Assembly (NCBI GenBank): GCA_963765935.1
Contig: CAVXXX010000001.1
Span: forward strand, 1,240,001 to 1,304,000
Origin: JAMXLG01 sp963765935
GTDB taxonomy: Bacteria; Vulcanimicrobiota; Vulcanimicrobiia; Vulcanimicrobiales; Vulcanimicrobiaceae
Direction of reading: 5' to 3'
Length of the DNA stretch: 64,000 bases
Below are positions 43,701 to 51,350 of this stretch, one piece after another (within the stretch, counting starts at the first letter, position 1; each line of letters opens with the position of its first letter). The translations under genes were made by a program, and so were the position numbers. Below the pieces are notes generated by a model that saw only the letters and a program-made list of their open reading frames with translations, was not told the origin of the DNA and did not search any database.

Positions 43701-44691
43701 CAAGCCCGTACGTGAATCTCGAGACGTTGCTCTGACCCGTATAGACTCCCAGGTTCGGATCGTTCGTCCAAGTGCCGCCATTCTGGTTGTTTAGCGGACG
43801 AAAACCTTGATTGTATCCGCTTATTCCGACGTAATAGCTGAAACGGCGATCCGGCGTCGCGCCGCCCGCTTCAATTTTCGCTTGGTGGTAAAAGGTCGGC
43901 GTGCCGATCCCGCCGGAGAGATCGAGATAGCCGGGATACGTACCGGTCTTGAAGACCTGATTGATGAATCCCGACGTACCCGAAGAAGCCGACGACGACG
44001 GACCGCCGCCGGTATAGACTTGCAGCTCTTGCAATCCGAGATTCGACTCGGTCGAAGAGTTGTAATTGTCAAACGCACGATTTACCGGAATACCGTCATA
44101 CTCAAAGCCGGTGAAGAATGACTGCGAACCGCGCACATACGTCGTTTGATTCCAGCCCTGATTGCCCGCGCTGACGACTACGCCGGGAACCGAAGAGATC
44201 GCCGAGTACGCGCTATTCAGATTACCGCCGCCACCGAGGGCGCTCGACGTGGTGATCGCTTGGGAGTTAACGCTGTAGATGTCGGCACCAACGCCGGATT
44301 TCACCAAATTGCCGGCTGAGGTTGCCGACACTTTCGCGATCGTTTTCAGCGTCTTTTCCATTTTGAACGACAATGTCAAATTGTTGTCGGCAAACACCGT
44401 AACGCCCGCATATGAAATCGGTTGATAACCCTCCTTTTCAATAGAAACGGTGTATGTATCCGGTGCAAGTGAGAGGAAATTGAATCGTCCTGACGCGTCG
44501 CTGGTTCCGTTGGCGCTTTGAGACGCCGAAACGGCCTTGACTGACGCACCTGCTACAGGACTTCCCGCTGTGTCGGTGATGACGCCGGTGATTCCGCCCG
44601 TCGTACCGGCCAGTGCCCATGTTACCTGGCCGAAAATGAGCGCAATCAGGGCGAACGCCATCGCCGCACGTCGAAAGACGAAACGTATCAT
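40702..44691 (-). CDS. TonB-dependent receptor with carboxypeptidase-regulatory-like domain
   Basis: A 1329-aa outer-membrane gated porin. The signal peptide (AAMAFALIALIFGQVTWALA) is followed by a carboxypeptidase-regulatory-like domain (about 32-115) with GGITGVITDTAGSPVAGASV and LAPDTYTVSIEKEGYQPISY. The plug (about 130-260) has ISSVPGVVVSAGNQGWNQTT and YVRGSQSFFTGFEYDGIPVN. A large barrel rich in Asn, Ser, Gly and Tyr ends in FFQVTVKV with an aromatic/hydrophobic terminus. It would import a bulky substrate using TonB energy. It is divergent from a peptide-type binding lipoprotein, which hints at peptide or siderophore-like cargo. Size is at the upper end, as in Oar-like receptors. Confidence 0.9.
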   Translation of the reverse strand: MIRFVFRRAAMAFALIALIFGQVTWALAGTTGGITGVITDTAGSPVAGASVKAVSASQSANGTSDASGRFNFLSLAPDTYTVSIEKEGYQPISYAGVTVFADNNLTLSFKMEKTLKTIAKVSATSAGNLVKSGVGADIYSVNSQAITTSSALGGGGNLNSAYSAISSVPGVVVSAGNQGWNQTTYVRGSQSFFTGFEYDGIPVNRAFDNYNSSTESNLGLQELQVYTGGGPSSSASSGTSGFINQVFKTGTYPGYLDLSGGIGTPTFYHQAKIEAGGATPDRRFSYYVGISGYNQGFRPLNNQNGGTWTNDPNLGVYTGQSNVSRFTYGLGIPSLSAECTPGTALDPNSLWGGGAPPAAGPETYYQADLTSINGTTGAATINPNCYVPFPGIVAPNALNVAQIADRENVANFHFRIPQKNGTFDDIQLLGSSSMMNTQYYSSFNDIGGYGISTLSMFGSQYCNPNTSTQLNGAACTPSPNANFPAYTDAVVYNAPFGTPIAGLTAQNYFQPDSNPNRQPNAEIPADNRDSIFNDTGIVKLQYTHQFSSNAFARIFGYTFFSDWTQSGAQNALQSYLLGCVGPCPGNGAIAANYDLITHTGGGQLELVDQINRQHLLQLTANYTTANVVRFNNTGYIAGHSPIGLISQSGGVFSCWDPTTGTTAVNSTGIASNCAPGGSYQSNSVDGPTGTPPAGSPAAAAGAQWVTLWNGNASGTYNTVKPKFTFVALSDQWRPNDRWLLNGQLRYENYEYDLVPNPGMATDFYAQIVQNDVCTNAFGNVLSKALLPGESPPPPVIYTPTCTAGAPLPASDNYPSGIPTGYAHPSFSATSPSRYTISDLSPRISMTYTQSPDTVWRASIGRYTQPPISASVQYLNVSGNALNVWNATLPLGFNSPFHPIPAMSATQADLSFEHHLRGTDMSVKITPFYNWTYGYQEQSFLGPNFVTQAPVGNFRSEGAEFAFTKGDFAKDGLSTQLAATYTFARVQYVPWYGQNQLNAVNQAVSQYNVLTKGGGGSPFYCSGGNTIVPTATNPGTPSPGTTNPASCAALATPGTPVTNPYYNSPTQGLLNTSGWYPAGNQGLSPTSNPGTAYFDVPWNFSWLLNWRKQKFAATFSMSLAAGAGYGGPLDVIGVDPRTCGANSSSTTRTVFNPNTGAPTVIPVTPITGLSPGTDPFKCDALTAVGTLSNAAGQLYIPNPQTGSFASPGQYRNPWLAVGNLGFTYDFSRRISASVTLANLFHTCFGGTSTPWTKAYGPSPNVCNYEPAGPVTTGEYVSNFYNGTSPNDVAANGVAPRAWQLQSYLPFQGFGGAAGFIPSPFNAFFQVTVKV

Positions 44692-44721
44692 GCGATGCCT
44701 TTCTCGAAGATTACAGATGGT

Positions 44722-44829
44722 GAGCAGCTTGCTCATGCCACTACCATGGCATGAGTCGAGGGTGTCGGCTCAACAGCACTTGACAATCTAACAGCACTTA
44801 ACATTTTCGTGATCGTGTATTCTGAATGT
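44722..44829. promoter_or_regulatory. Divergent promoter/operator region of TonB receptor and solute-binding protein
   Basis: GAGCA-GCT-TGCTC (44722-44734) and CTCATGCCA-CTACCA-TGGCATGAG (44732-44755) are adjacent palindromes. A direct repeat AACAGCACTT occurs at 44772-44781 and 44790-44799 (18-bp period), overlapping TTGACA at 44780-44785. TATTCT lies about 10 bp before the lipoprotein start. The arrangement suggests shared control of both divergent genes. Confidence 0.55.
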
Positions 44830-46515
44830 ATGTCGAGAACTGGTAGTATCGCGTGCGCGCTCATTTCGCTCATCGCGTCCGGATGTTCGCATCCTTCGAT
44901 AGCGCCGGTCGATACGTCGCTAACGATCGCGCAGCAGTGGGAACCGCGCTCGCTCAATCCGGCGTTAGAAAGCAGCACGTCCTCGACGGAATGGTCGTTT
45001 CTCGTGTTTTCTTATCTCGTCCGCTACGACGACCACGGCAACATGATTCCTGACCTCGCCACCGAGATACCGACGTCAAAAAACGGCGGTATCAGCCGCG
45101 ATGGAAAGACGATCGTCTATCATATTCGCAAAGGCGTACGTTTCGCCGACGGTACACTGCTCACGGCGAACGACTGCGCGTGGTCTATAGAAGCAATCAA
45201 CAATCCACGCAACAACGTGCAGAGCCGCTTCGCGTATTCAGAAATCGCGCACGCCGATGCACCGACTCCGACGATGCTCGTGCTGCGTCTGCGGCGGCCC
45301 TTCCCGCCCCTGATCGCGGTCGTCGGCACACCGCAAGGCTTTCCGATCTTGCCAAAACACGTCCTCAGTTCGCTGCCCGATTTGAATACCGCCGCATTCA
45401 ATACTGCGCCGTTTGGATCGGGACCCTATCGCGTGACAAGGTGGCTGCACGGCGATCGTGTGGAGCTTGCGGCGAACCCTTACTACTGGAGCGGTCCGGT
45501 GAAGATCGCGCGTCTCACGGTGCGTTTCGTACCGGATCCGCAGACGGCCGTCAACATGCTGCATACGCATGAAATTCAAGCCTTCTTTGACGACAACGAC
45601 TACGGGAGCTTGCGGGAGCTGCGACAGCTCGCCGGATACAGAGTCACCAACACGCAGGAAAACGCGGTCAGCGACATCGTCTTCAACACGCAGCGAACGC
45701 CCGAAAACGATCCGCACGTTCGTCACGCGTTATCGGAAGCGATCGACATTCCGTCGCTGGTGCGCCGTGCGTATCACGGCTCGCTGAAAAGCGGAAACGC
45801 CGGCGCGGGAGTGTTTCTCTGGGCCTTCGACCCCCGCGCGTATCCCGACATTCCGTACGATCCGAAGGATGCGCGCCGGCTTCTCGACGACGCCGGGTGG
45901 CGGATGCATTCGGACGGCGTGCGTTACAAAAATGGTGCGCCCCTCGACCTTCAGTTGGTGATTCAAGCGCAGATGCAGGGCGATGAAGGTTTCGCCGACA
46001 GCTTGGTCCAGTACGAACGCGCCATCGGTGCGCGCGTGTCGATCAAACGGTTTAGCCAGACGCAATTCGTGGCGCCGGCGAGTGAAAATGGGCCGGTGGA
46101 CGGCGGCAAATTCGACATCGCGCTCTACGCGTTCGAAAACGGTAACGATCCGGACACGACCGACCAGTTCTCCTGCAAGAACGTCCCGCCCAGCGGATAT
46201 AACGAGTCGCGCATCTGCAATCCGCGCATCGATGAATTGCTCAAAGCCGGGCTCGCGACGTACGATCCGGTGAAGCGAAAAGCAACGTACGTAGCGCTGC
46301 AGCGGCTGCTGTATCAGGAACTGCCGATCGCATTGACCTATCGGCGTGGTGAAATCAATGCGTTCACCGATCGGCTGCAGGGACAATCGACCGCTCTTTC
46401 ACCCGCCGGTGCGTTTTGGAACGTCGGCAAATGGTATCTCTCGGATCCCCGATTCAGCCCAAAGCTTCGACGGCTTCGTAAAGACCTTTCAGCGCAAGTA
46501 AGACGGCGTAGTTGA
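44830..46515 (+). CDS. ABC transporter solute-binding lipoprotein, family 5 (peptide/nickel type)
   Basis: A 561-aa periplasmic binding protein. The lipobox is ACALISLIASGC near residue 19. The SBP_bac_5 fold shows IVYHIRKGVRFADGTLLTAN, DCAWSIEAINNPRNNVQSRF, FNTAPFGSGPYRVTRWLHGD, and NPYYWSGPVKIARLTVRFVP. VRHALSEAIDIPSLVRRAYH and YQELPIALTYRRGEINAFTD are also typical. No permease or ATPase gene is nearby. The ATG at 44830 was chosen as it gives a normal lipoprotein signal. It is divergent from the TonB receptor; joint uptake of a peptide-like compound is inferred. Confidence 0.93.
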   Translation: MSRTGSIACALISLIASGCSHPSIAPVDTSLTIAQQWEPRSLNPALESSTSSTEWSFLVFSYLVRYDDHGNMIPDLATEIPTSKNGGISRDGKTIVYHIRKGVRFADGTLLTANDCAWSIEAINNPRNNVQSRFAYSEIAHADAPTPTMLVLRLRRPFPPLIAVVGTPQGFPILPKHVLSSLPDLNTAAFNTAPFGSGPYRVTRWLHGDRVELAANPYYWSGPVKIARLTVRFVPDPQTAVNMLHTHEIQAFFDDNDYGSLRELRQLAGYRVTNTQENAVSDIVFNTQRTPENDPHVRHALSEAIDIPSLVRRAYHGSLKSGNAGAGVFLWAFDPRAYPDIPYDPKDARRLLDDAGWRMHSDGVRYKNGAPLDLQLVIQAQMQGDEGFADSLVQYERAIGARVSIKRFSQTQFVAPASENGPVDGGKFDIALYAFENGNDPDTTDQFSCKNVPPSGYNESRICNPRIDELLKAGLATYDPVKRKATYVALQRLLYQELPIALTYRRGEINAFTDRLQGQSTALSPAGAFWNVGKWYLSDPRFSPKLRRLRKDLSAQVRRRS

Positions 46516-46624
46516 ACTCCATCTGTTCCTCCGGAGGATGCGGATGTTGGCTTTGAAGCCGCTGGAATGCATTGGCGGCCGTTTGGCATTGCGCTTTGAC
46601 TGCTTGAAGCGATTCGCTGCTCAT
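46454..46624 (-). CDS. Small hypothetical protein (56 aa)
   Basis: A helical protein: MSSESLQAVKAQCQTAANAF, then RLQSQHPHPPEEQMEFNYAV and LLALKGLYEAVEALG. Two amphipathic helices are joined by a His/Pro-rich turn. It overlaps the 3' end of the convergent solute-binding gene by 62 bp. Composition argues for a real gene; no family is recognised. Confidence 0.5.
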   Translation of the reverse strand: MSSESLQAVKAQCQTAANAFQRLQSQHPHPPEEQMEFNYAVLLALKGLYEAVEALG

Positions 46625-46709
46625 CCACGGATCGTACTCCGAAACCGCCGCGCCTGCAAAATGGCTTTTGTTTCTCTTCCCGGAATAGCGACGGAGAGGG
46701 AGGACATGC

Positions 46710-48692
46710 ATGAAGCGCACTTTTTTGATGCTCGCCGTTCTTTCATTGGTCTCACCCGTACTCGTAAGCGCGCAGAGCGCATCGCCTAGCGCATCGGTCC
46801 TACAGGCCGATACGAAAGAAACGATGTCCGGCGTCACGTTTACCGCTCCCAAGGATTGGAGCGAAGAACGTACGGATAAGATGACGATATTGACGCCGCC
46901 TGAGAACAACGCGCGTCTTGTAATCGTCAATGTCGGCGCCGCGAGCGACGCGAAAGCCGCGATCGCAAGCGCATGGAAACAACTCGATCCGTCATTCGCT
47001 CGAAAGATTCAGGTTGCCGAACCGCAAGCCGCCATAAACGGTTGGCAGGAAAGCGCGCAAATCGGGTATGTCACCGGTCCCGAAGAGCATCTCGTGATTG
47101 CCGCCACTGCGTTCCGAAAGGGCGCGAACTGGACGGTCGTTCTGATCGACGGCTCCCAGTCGACATTCGAAAAGCGAGATGCTGCAATTGGTGTCGTGTT
47201 CGCCAGTATACAGCCCGAAGGCTACGTGCGAGAAACGTTCGCCGGACGTACGGCGCATCGCCTCACACCCGAGCGCATCAACGAACTTCTTAGCTTTGTC
47301 AAGACCGGCATGGCGGAGTTGCACGTTCCGGGTGTCGGACTTGCGCTGATCGATCACGGCAAGATCGTCTACGAAGGCGGACTCGGGGTACGTACAATCG
47401 GAAGCTCCGACCCGGTCGATAAGAACACGCTCTTCATGATCGCGTCCAACACGAAGGGCATGACGACGCTGATGCTTGCACGCGTCGTAGACCAAGGAAA
47501 ATTGCATTGGGATGAACCCGTCACGCAGGCCTATCCGTCGTTCCGGCTCGGCAGTCCGGCGACGACTGCAAAGGTCAGAATCGAAGACTTGGTCTGCGCG
47601 TGCACCGGCGTTCCCCGTAAGGACTTCGATTGGCTCTTCGGTACGACGACGAAAACCGGCCCGGAAGACACATTCGCGATGCTTGCAAACACCGAACCGA
47701 CGAGCAAATACGGCGAACTTTTTCAGTACAGTAATACGATGGCCTCCGCCGCCGGCTACATCGCCGGGCACGTCGAATATCCCGGTCTCTCACTCGGTAC
47801 TGCGTATGACACGGCGATGCAGACGCTGATCTTCAATCCGCTCGGAATGACGCGCACGACATTCGACATGCCGAAGGCGCTTGCGTCGGATCATGCGAGC
47901 CCGCACGGTCAGGACATCGACGGCAACACGCACGTGCTCGCGCAAACGATGAACGAGCTCGCAATTCCGTTTAGGCCGGCGGGCGAAGCATGGTCGACCC
48001 CGCATGACATGATTCAGTACGTCGAAGACGAGTTGACCGAAGGTGTATTACCAGATGGGAAGCGACTCGTATCGCAAACGAACCTGTTGCAGCGCCGCGC
48101 ACATACGGTGCCTGTTAGCCAGGACGAGTGGTACGGTATGGGCTTGATGGAGAACCGGCGTTACGGCATCAGCCTCATTCATCATGGCGGCGATCTCTTT
48201 GGCTACCACAGTGATTGGATAGCGATTCCTTCAGCGAACGTCGGCGCGGTGATTTTGACGAATTCCGACAGCGGTGTCGATCTGCGGGGACCGTTCATGC
48301 GACGGTTGCTCGAAGTCCTCTACGACGGCAAACCGCAAGCTGCGATGGAGCTTGCAACGACCGCAAAAAACAACGTGACCGAGGTTCAAGCGCTGCGGAA
48401 GCTGCTGACGGTTCCTCCGTCGCAAGATGCGTCCGCTAAACTCGCATCATCCTATAGCAATCCCGATCTCGGACACCTCACCGTGGAGCGGAAGGGGTCG
48501 AGTGTCGTCTTTGGTTTCGGCATGTGGAGCAGCCCGGTCGCGACGCGCAAGAATCCTGACGGGAGCACCTCATTCATGACCATTGCTCCCGGAATTATCG
48601 GACTCGAGTTCGCACCATCGGTTAAGGATGGGAAGCCGACGCTAATTACGCGCGACGGACAACATGCGTATACATACATCGAGACGCCATAG
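46710..48692 (+). CDS. Serine hydrolase of the beta-lactamase (class C/PBP) family, secreted
   Basis: A 660-aa exported protein. The signal peptide (TFLMLAVLSLVSPVLVSAQS) is followed by an N-terminal domain of unknown type (about 30-165). The beta-lactamase domain (about 185-535) has the nucleophile SxxK in FMIASNTKGMTTLMLARVVD, YxN as QYSNTMASAAGYIAG, and HGGD at IHHGGDLFGYHSDW in the KTG position. A C-terminal beta domain (about 560-660) resembles DUF3471-type lipocalin modules. It is likely an esterase or D-aminopeptidase, not a true lactamase. The ATG follows GGGAGGA. Confidence 0.9.
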   Translation: MKRTFLMLAVLSLVSPVLVSAQSASPSASVLQADTKETMSGVTFTAPKDWSEERTDKMTILTPPENNARLVIVNVGAASDAKAAIASAWKQLDPSFARKIQVAEPQAAINGWQESAQIGYVTGPEEHLVIAATAFRKGANWTVVLIDGSQSTFEKRDAAIGVVFASIQPEGYVRETFAGRTAHRLTPERINELLSFVKTGMAELHVPGVGLALIDHGKIVYEGGLGVRTIGSSDPVDKNTLFMIASNTKGMTTLMLARVVDQGKLHWDEPVTQAYPSFRLGSPATTAKVRIEDLVCACTGVPRKDFDWLFGTTTKTGPEDTFAMLANTEPTSKYGELFQYSNTMASAAGYIAGHVEYPGLSLGTAYDTAMQTLIFNPLGMTRTTFDMPKALASDHASPHGQDIDGNTHVLAQTMNELAIPFRPAGEAWSTPHDMIQYVEDELTEGVLPDGKRLVSQTNLLQRRAHTVPVSQDEWYGMGLMENRRYGISLIHHGGDLFGYHSDWIAIPSANVGAVILTNSDSGVDLRGPFMRRLLEVLYDGKPQAAMELATTAKNNVTEVQALRKLLTVPPSQDASAKLASSYSNPDLGHLTVERKGSSVVFGFGMWSSPVATRKNPDGSTSFMTIAPGIIGLEFAPSVKDGKPTLITRDGQHAYTYIETP

Positions 48693-48706
48693 TCTCGAAC
48701 GAGAAG

Positions 48707-48741
48707 CGGCCCGGGGCGGCATTGCCGCCAGGGTCGTTTTC
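48707..48741 (+). terminator. Intrinsic terminator
   Basis: The stem CGGCCC..GGCGGC, with loop ATT, pairs with GCCGCC..GGGTCG (one small bulge and one G-U pair) and is followed by TTTTCTT. It lies just after the serine hydrolase stop. Confidence 0.75.
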
Positions 48742-48756
48742 TTGTAGCGTTTATGC

Positions 48757-49014
48757 ATGGATAAACACGACGAAGTCCGAGGATCTTTTCCGGGTGATGC
48801 GCTTCACGCCGCCATACCGGCTACGCACCAAGCGCATGAATCAATCGACGGCCTTGAAGCTGAGCTACAACAGCCTACTCCGCGACGCGCATCTGTCGAA
48901 CAGCACGTACGTACGCTTCGTTCCGTACGTGAGCTCGAAGCGACAATCGCAAATTGGTGGGATCGCCCGAGCACCCAAGAATTTATCGCCGATTTGACGA
49001 GAATCGGGCTCTAA
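48757..49014 (+). CDS. Small hypothetical protein (85 aa)
   Basis: An acidic, helical protein: MDKHDEVRGSFPGDALHAAI, SIDGLEAELQQPTPRRASVE, TLRSVRELEATIANWWDRPS and TQEFIADLTRIGL. Composition and helix periodicity support coding. Its stop overlaps the stop of the opposite methyltransferase gene. The family is not recognised. Confidence 0.5.
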   Translation: MDKHDEVRGSFPGDALHAAIPATHQAHESIDGLEAELQQPTPRRASVEQHVRTLRSVRELEATIANWWDRPSTQEFIADLTRIGL

Positions 49015-49661
49015 CGACGAGCGACGATCGCAAATTCGGTGTAATTCGCATGCCTTAACCTCAACGCGCGAGCCGTAAGCGCCAGCTCTGCGAACGCTAA
49101 TTTTGTGATAATGCATCGCAGTACAGCGACAATGGTAAATTGCGGTGATCGCAAACTTGCTCAAGTAGCAGTAGCGTCCCTCGCGGCCTCGTCACCCGCG
49201 CAAGCTCGCGCACGATTTGTTGAAGCAATGCTCGCATCGTCACACAAAGCACGCTCGAACAGAGCGTGAAGTCGAACGTCGAGGAATCAAATCGAAGTGT
49301 CGCAGGATCGCAGCACACAATTTTCGCAGCGCGGTCGCCCGCGTAAAGGCGCGCCGCCGCCTCCACCATTGACGGTTCTTTGTCCACGGCAGCAACGTAT
49401 GGCGCACGCGCTGAGAGCGCTTCGATGAAACGCCCCGTGCCGCATCCGAAGTCAAGGATTTTCGTTAGAGGCCCGGCCCTACGAAGCTCGCGCTCCAGCA
49501 CGCGTAGATGAAGTGCGTGCATGTACGTGTTTGCGTCGACCCGATGCGTCCGCTGCGTCGATCACACCGCGAAGCAGCCCCATCCGGCTTCGATCGGCCC
49601 ATGAGATACCTCCGGCGCCCCGCTCTCCGTTCCAAAGGGCGTCGTCATCGCGTGACGCCAT
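49011..49661 (-). pseudogene. Class I SAM-dependent methyltransferase, two frameshifts
   Basis: The N-terminus (ATG 49661) encodes DALWNGERGAGGISWADRSR. One shift near 49530 leads to TYMHALHLRVLERELRRAG, the SAM motif ILDFGCGTGRFIEAL, AAVDKEPSMVEAAARLYAGD, and RPRGTLLLLEQVCDHRNLPL. A second shift after DALSQ near 49087 leads to LAFAELALTARALRLRHANY and the true end at 49011. Repaired length is about 215 aa, normal for the family. It is the only clearly frameshifted metabolic gene of the 38-49 kb stretch. The substrate is unknown. Confidence 0.78.
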
Positions 49662-49763
49662 AGTTCGGTCATCATCGATGACAGACGTTAAGCAACTCTG
49701 AAGCGCGGCGTCCGTTAATAACGTACAAGACGATACGGCGGGCGATGAGCGTATGATCGGTGC

Positions 49764-50657
49764 ATGAAGCGTTCCGAACTGCTACGTCAGGTTGCCGCCG
49801 CCGGCGCCCTAACCACTGTGTTGCCCGTACGAGCCCGCGCCTCCGCTGCGCATGCGGATGTTCCGCTGGTACGGCTCACTCCACCGCACGACGGCGTGCC
49901 CGTCGCGTTTCTTGTTTCCGACGGCATGGTCATGATCGACTTTGCCGGTCCGTGGGAAGTCTTCCAAGACGCGCACGTCACCGGACGCACGCAACCCGCT
50001 TTTAATCTTTATACCGTCGCAGAGAGCACCAAGCCGATTCTTACGAGCGGCGGCGCGACGATCGTTCCGCGCTACACGTTTGCGGATGCCCCGGTTCCAA
50101 AGGTCGTCGTCGTTCCCGCGCAGTCCGACCCGACGGAGGCCGTTAAACGATGGTTGATCGCTACGGCAGCGCACGCAGATCTCATAGTGTCAATCTGCAC
50201 GGGCGCGTACGTCCTGGCTGCGGCGGGACTACTCGACGGCCGTAGCGTGACGACGCATCACTCCGCGTTCACGACACTGCCGATGCAGCATCCCGGTATC
50301 GTGGTAAAACGTGGACTGCGGTTCGTCGACAACGGCAATGTTGCCACGTCGGCTGGGCTTTCCGCCGGAATCGATCTCGCTCTGCACATCGTCGCTCGCT
50401 ATTACGGTAGGGACGCCGCGCAACAAACGGCATACGAGATGGAATATCAAAGCCGGAGCTGGTTAGATGCCGACAACGCCGCGTACCTGAAGCCGCAAAT
50501 TGCGCGCGCGGGACGTGCCACGTGTCCCGTGTGCTGGATGGAAGTAGATCCGAAGAAATCGCCGATGCTCGCGTATGCGGGATCGAACTATTATTTCTGC
50601 ATGCCGTCGCACCGGCAAATCTTTGCGTCGGCCCCGCGGCGGTTCGTTAATGCGTAG
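49764..50657 (+). CDS. DJ-1/PfpI domain fused to a YHS-like metal-binding domain, exported
   Basis: A 297-aa protein. An N-terminal signal-like segment (LRQVAAAGALTTVLPVRARA) precedes a DJ-1/PfpI domain (about 45-225) with VAFLVSDGMVMIDFAGPWEV, VVVPAQSDPTEAVKRWL and the nucleophile elbow SICTGAYVLAAAGLLDGRSV. TSAGLSAGIDLALHIVARYY follows. The last 50 residues form a YHS-type module: CPVCWMEVDPKKSPMLAYAG and YYFCMPSHRQIFASAPRRFV (CxxC-C ligand set). YHS modules bind metal in copper ATPases and related proteins. A metal-linked amidase, hydratase or sensor is plausible. The ATG at 49764 is clear. Confidence 0.87.
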   Translation: MKRSELLRQVAAAGALTTVLPVRARASAAHADVPLVRLTPPHDGVPVAFLVSDGMVMIDFAGPWEVFQDAHVTGRTQPAFNLYTVAESTKPILTSGGATIVPRYTFADAPVPKVVVVPAQSDPTEAVKRWLIATAAHADLIVSICTGAYVLAAAGLLDGRSVTTHHSAFTTLPMQHPGIVVKRGLRFVDNGNVATSAGLSAGIDLALHIVARYYGRDAAQQTAYEMEYQSRSWLDADNAAYLKPQIARAGRATCPVCWMEVDPKKSPMLAYAGSNYYFCMPSHRQIFASAPRRFVNA

Positions 50658-50674
50658 TTCTCGCCAACTATACG

Positions 50675-51338
50675 TTAGCGTGGTTCAAGCAGGATGTCGG
50701 TGATCTTGCCCGCCGGTGTATCACCGACGGTCAGCGAGTATGCGCGCTTCCCGCGCATAACGATATAGGCGGTGGAAATGGTAACCGCACCACGTCGTTG
50801 GCGTTGGGCATTCAAGAAGACCACTGGAGCGCCGAAGGAATCGAGCATGCGACGAAGATGGTCTAGGCGCGCCCTCGTCGCAATATCGGCCTCCCCGTAC
50901 GTCACCACTATGTGCGCGATTGTCGTTTCGTCGAAGAGTACCGGATCGGAAAGCGTTGCATAGTAGTCAGGATAGCCTGACGTTTGATCCAAAAGCTCGC
51001 GTAGCGTCACCAAACCCGAAGCGTGTATATTCGGCAAGTATTTCGCGAGCCGATCATCGAGTCGTAGCTTGCGATCCTGTTGAAGCAAAAGGATGCATGC
51101 AGCAGAAAATTGTTTGGTGACTGATCCGATTTCGTAACGCGAGTTCGTGCCGGCAGCGCCGAAGGCGCGCACTTCGGCCAGCCTTCCGTTTTGCACCACC
51201 GCGATGGAAACGTTCGGCAATCCAAGTCGAAGCATCGTACGCTCGACCGCGCCGTCCGCAAGAGTGGAAGCGGACCTCGCATGCGCTGGAATAGGCGATT
51301 GCAACTAGTGCTGCGGCGATGGCTATGATGGCGATCAT
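50675..51338 (-). pseudogene. Secreted serine hydrolase (beta-lactamase family), truncated and frameshifted
   Basis: The signal peptide MIAIIAIAAALVAIAYSSA starts at 51338 but the mature protein continues in another frame from about 51280. It has LGLPNVSIAVVQNGRLAEVR, the nucleophile SxxK in YEIGSVTKQFSAACILLLQQ, and LRELLDQTSGYPDYYA. The sequence then jumps to a C-terminal beta domain (LRRMLDSFGAPVVFLNAQRQ, YSLTVGDTPAGKITDILLEP). The YxN and KTG parts, some 200 residues, are missing. An in-frame internal deletion plus the frameshift make activity unlikely. Confidence 0.75.
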
Positions 51339-51350
51339 GGCGTGCCGACG

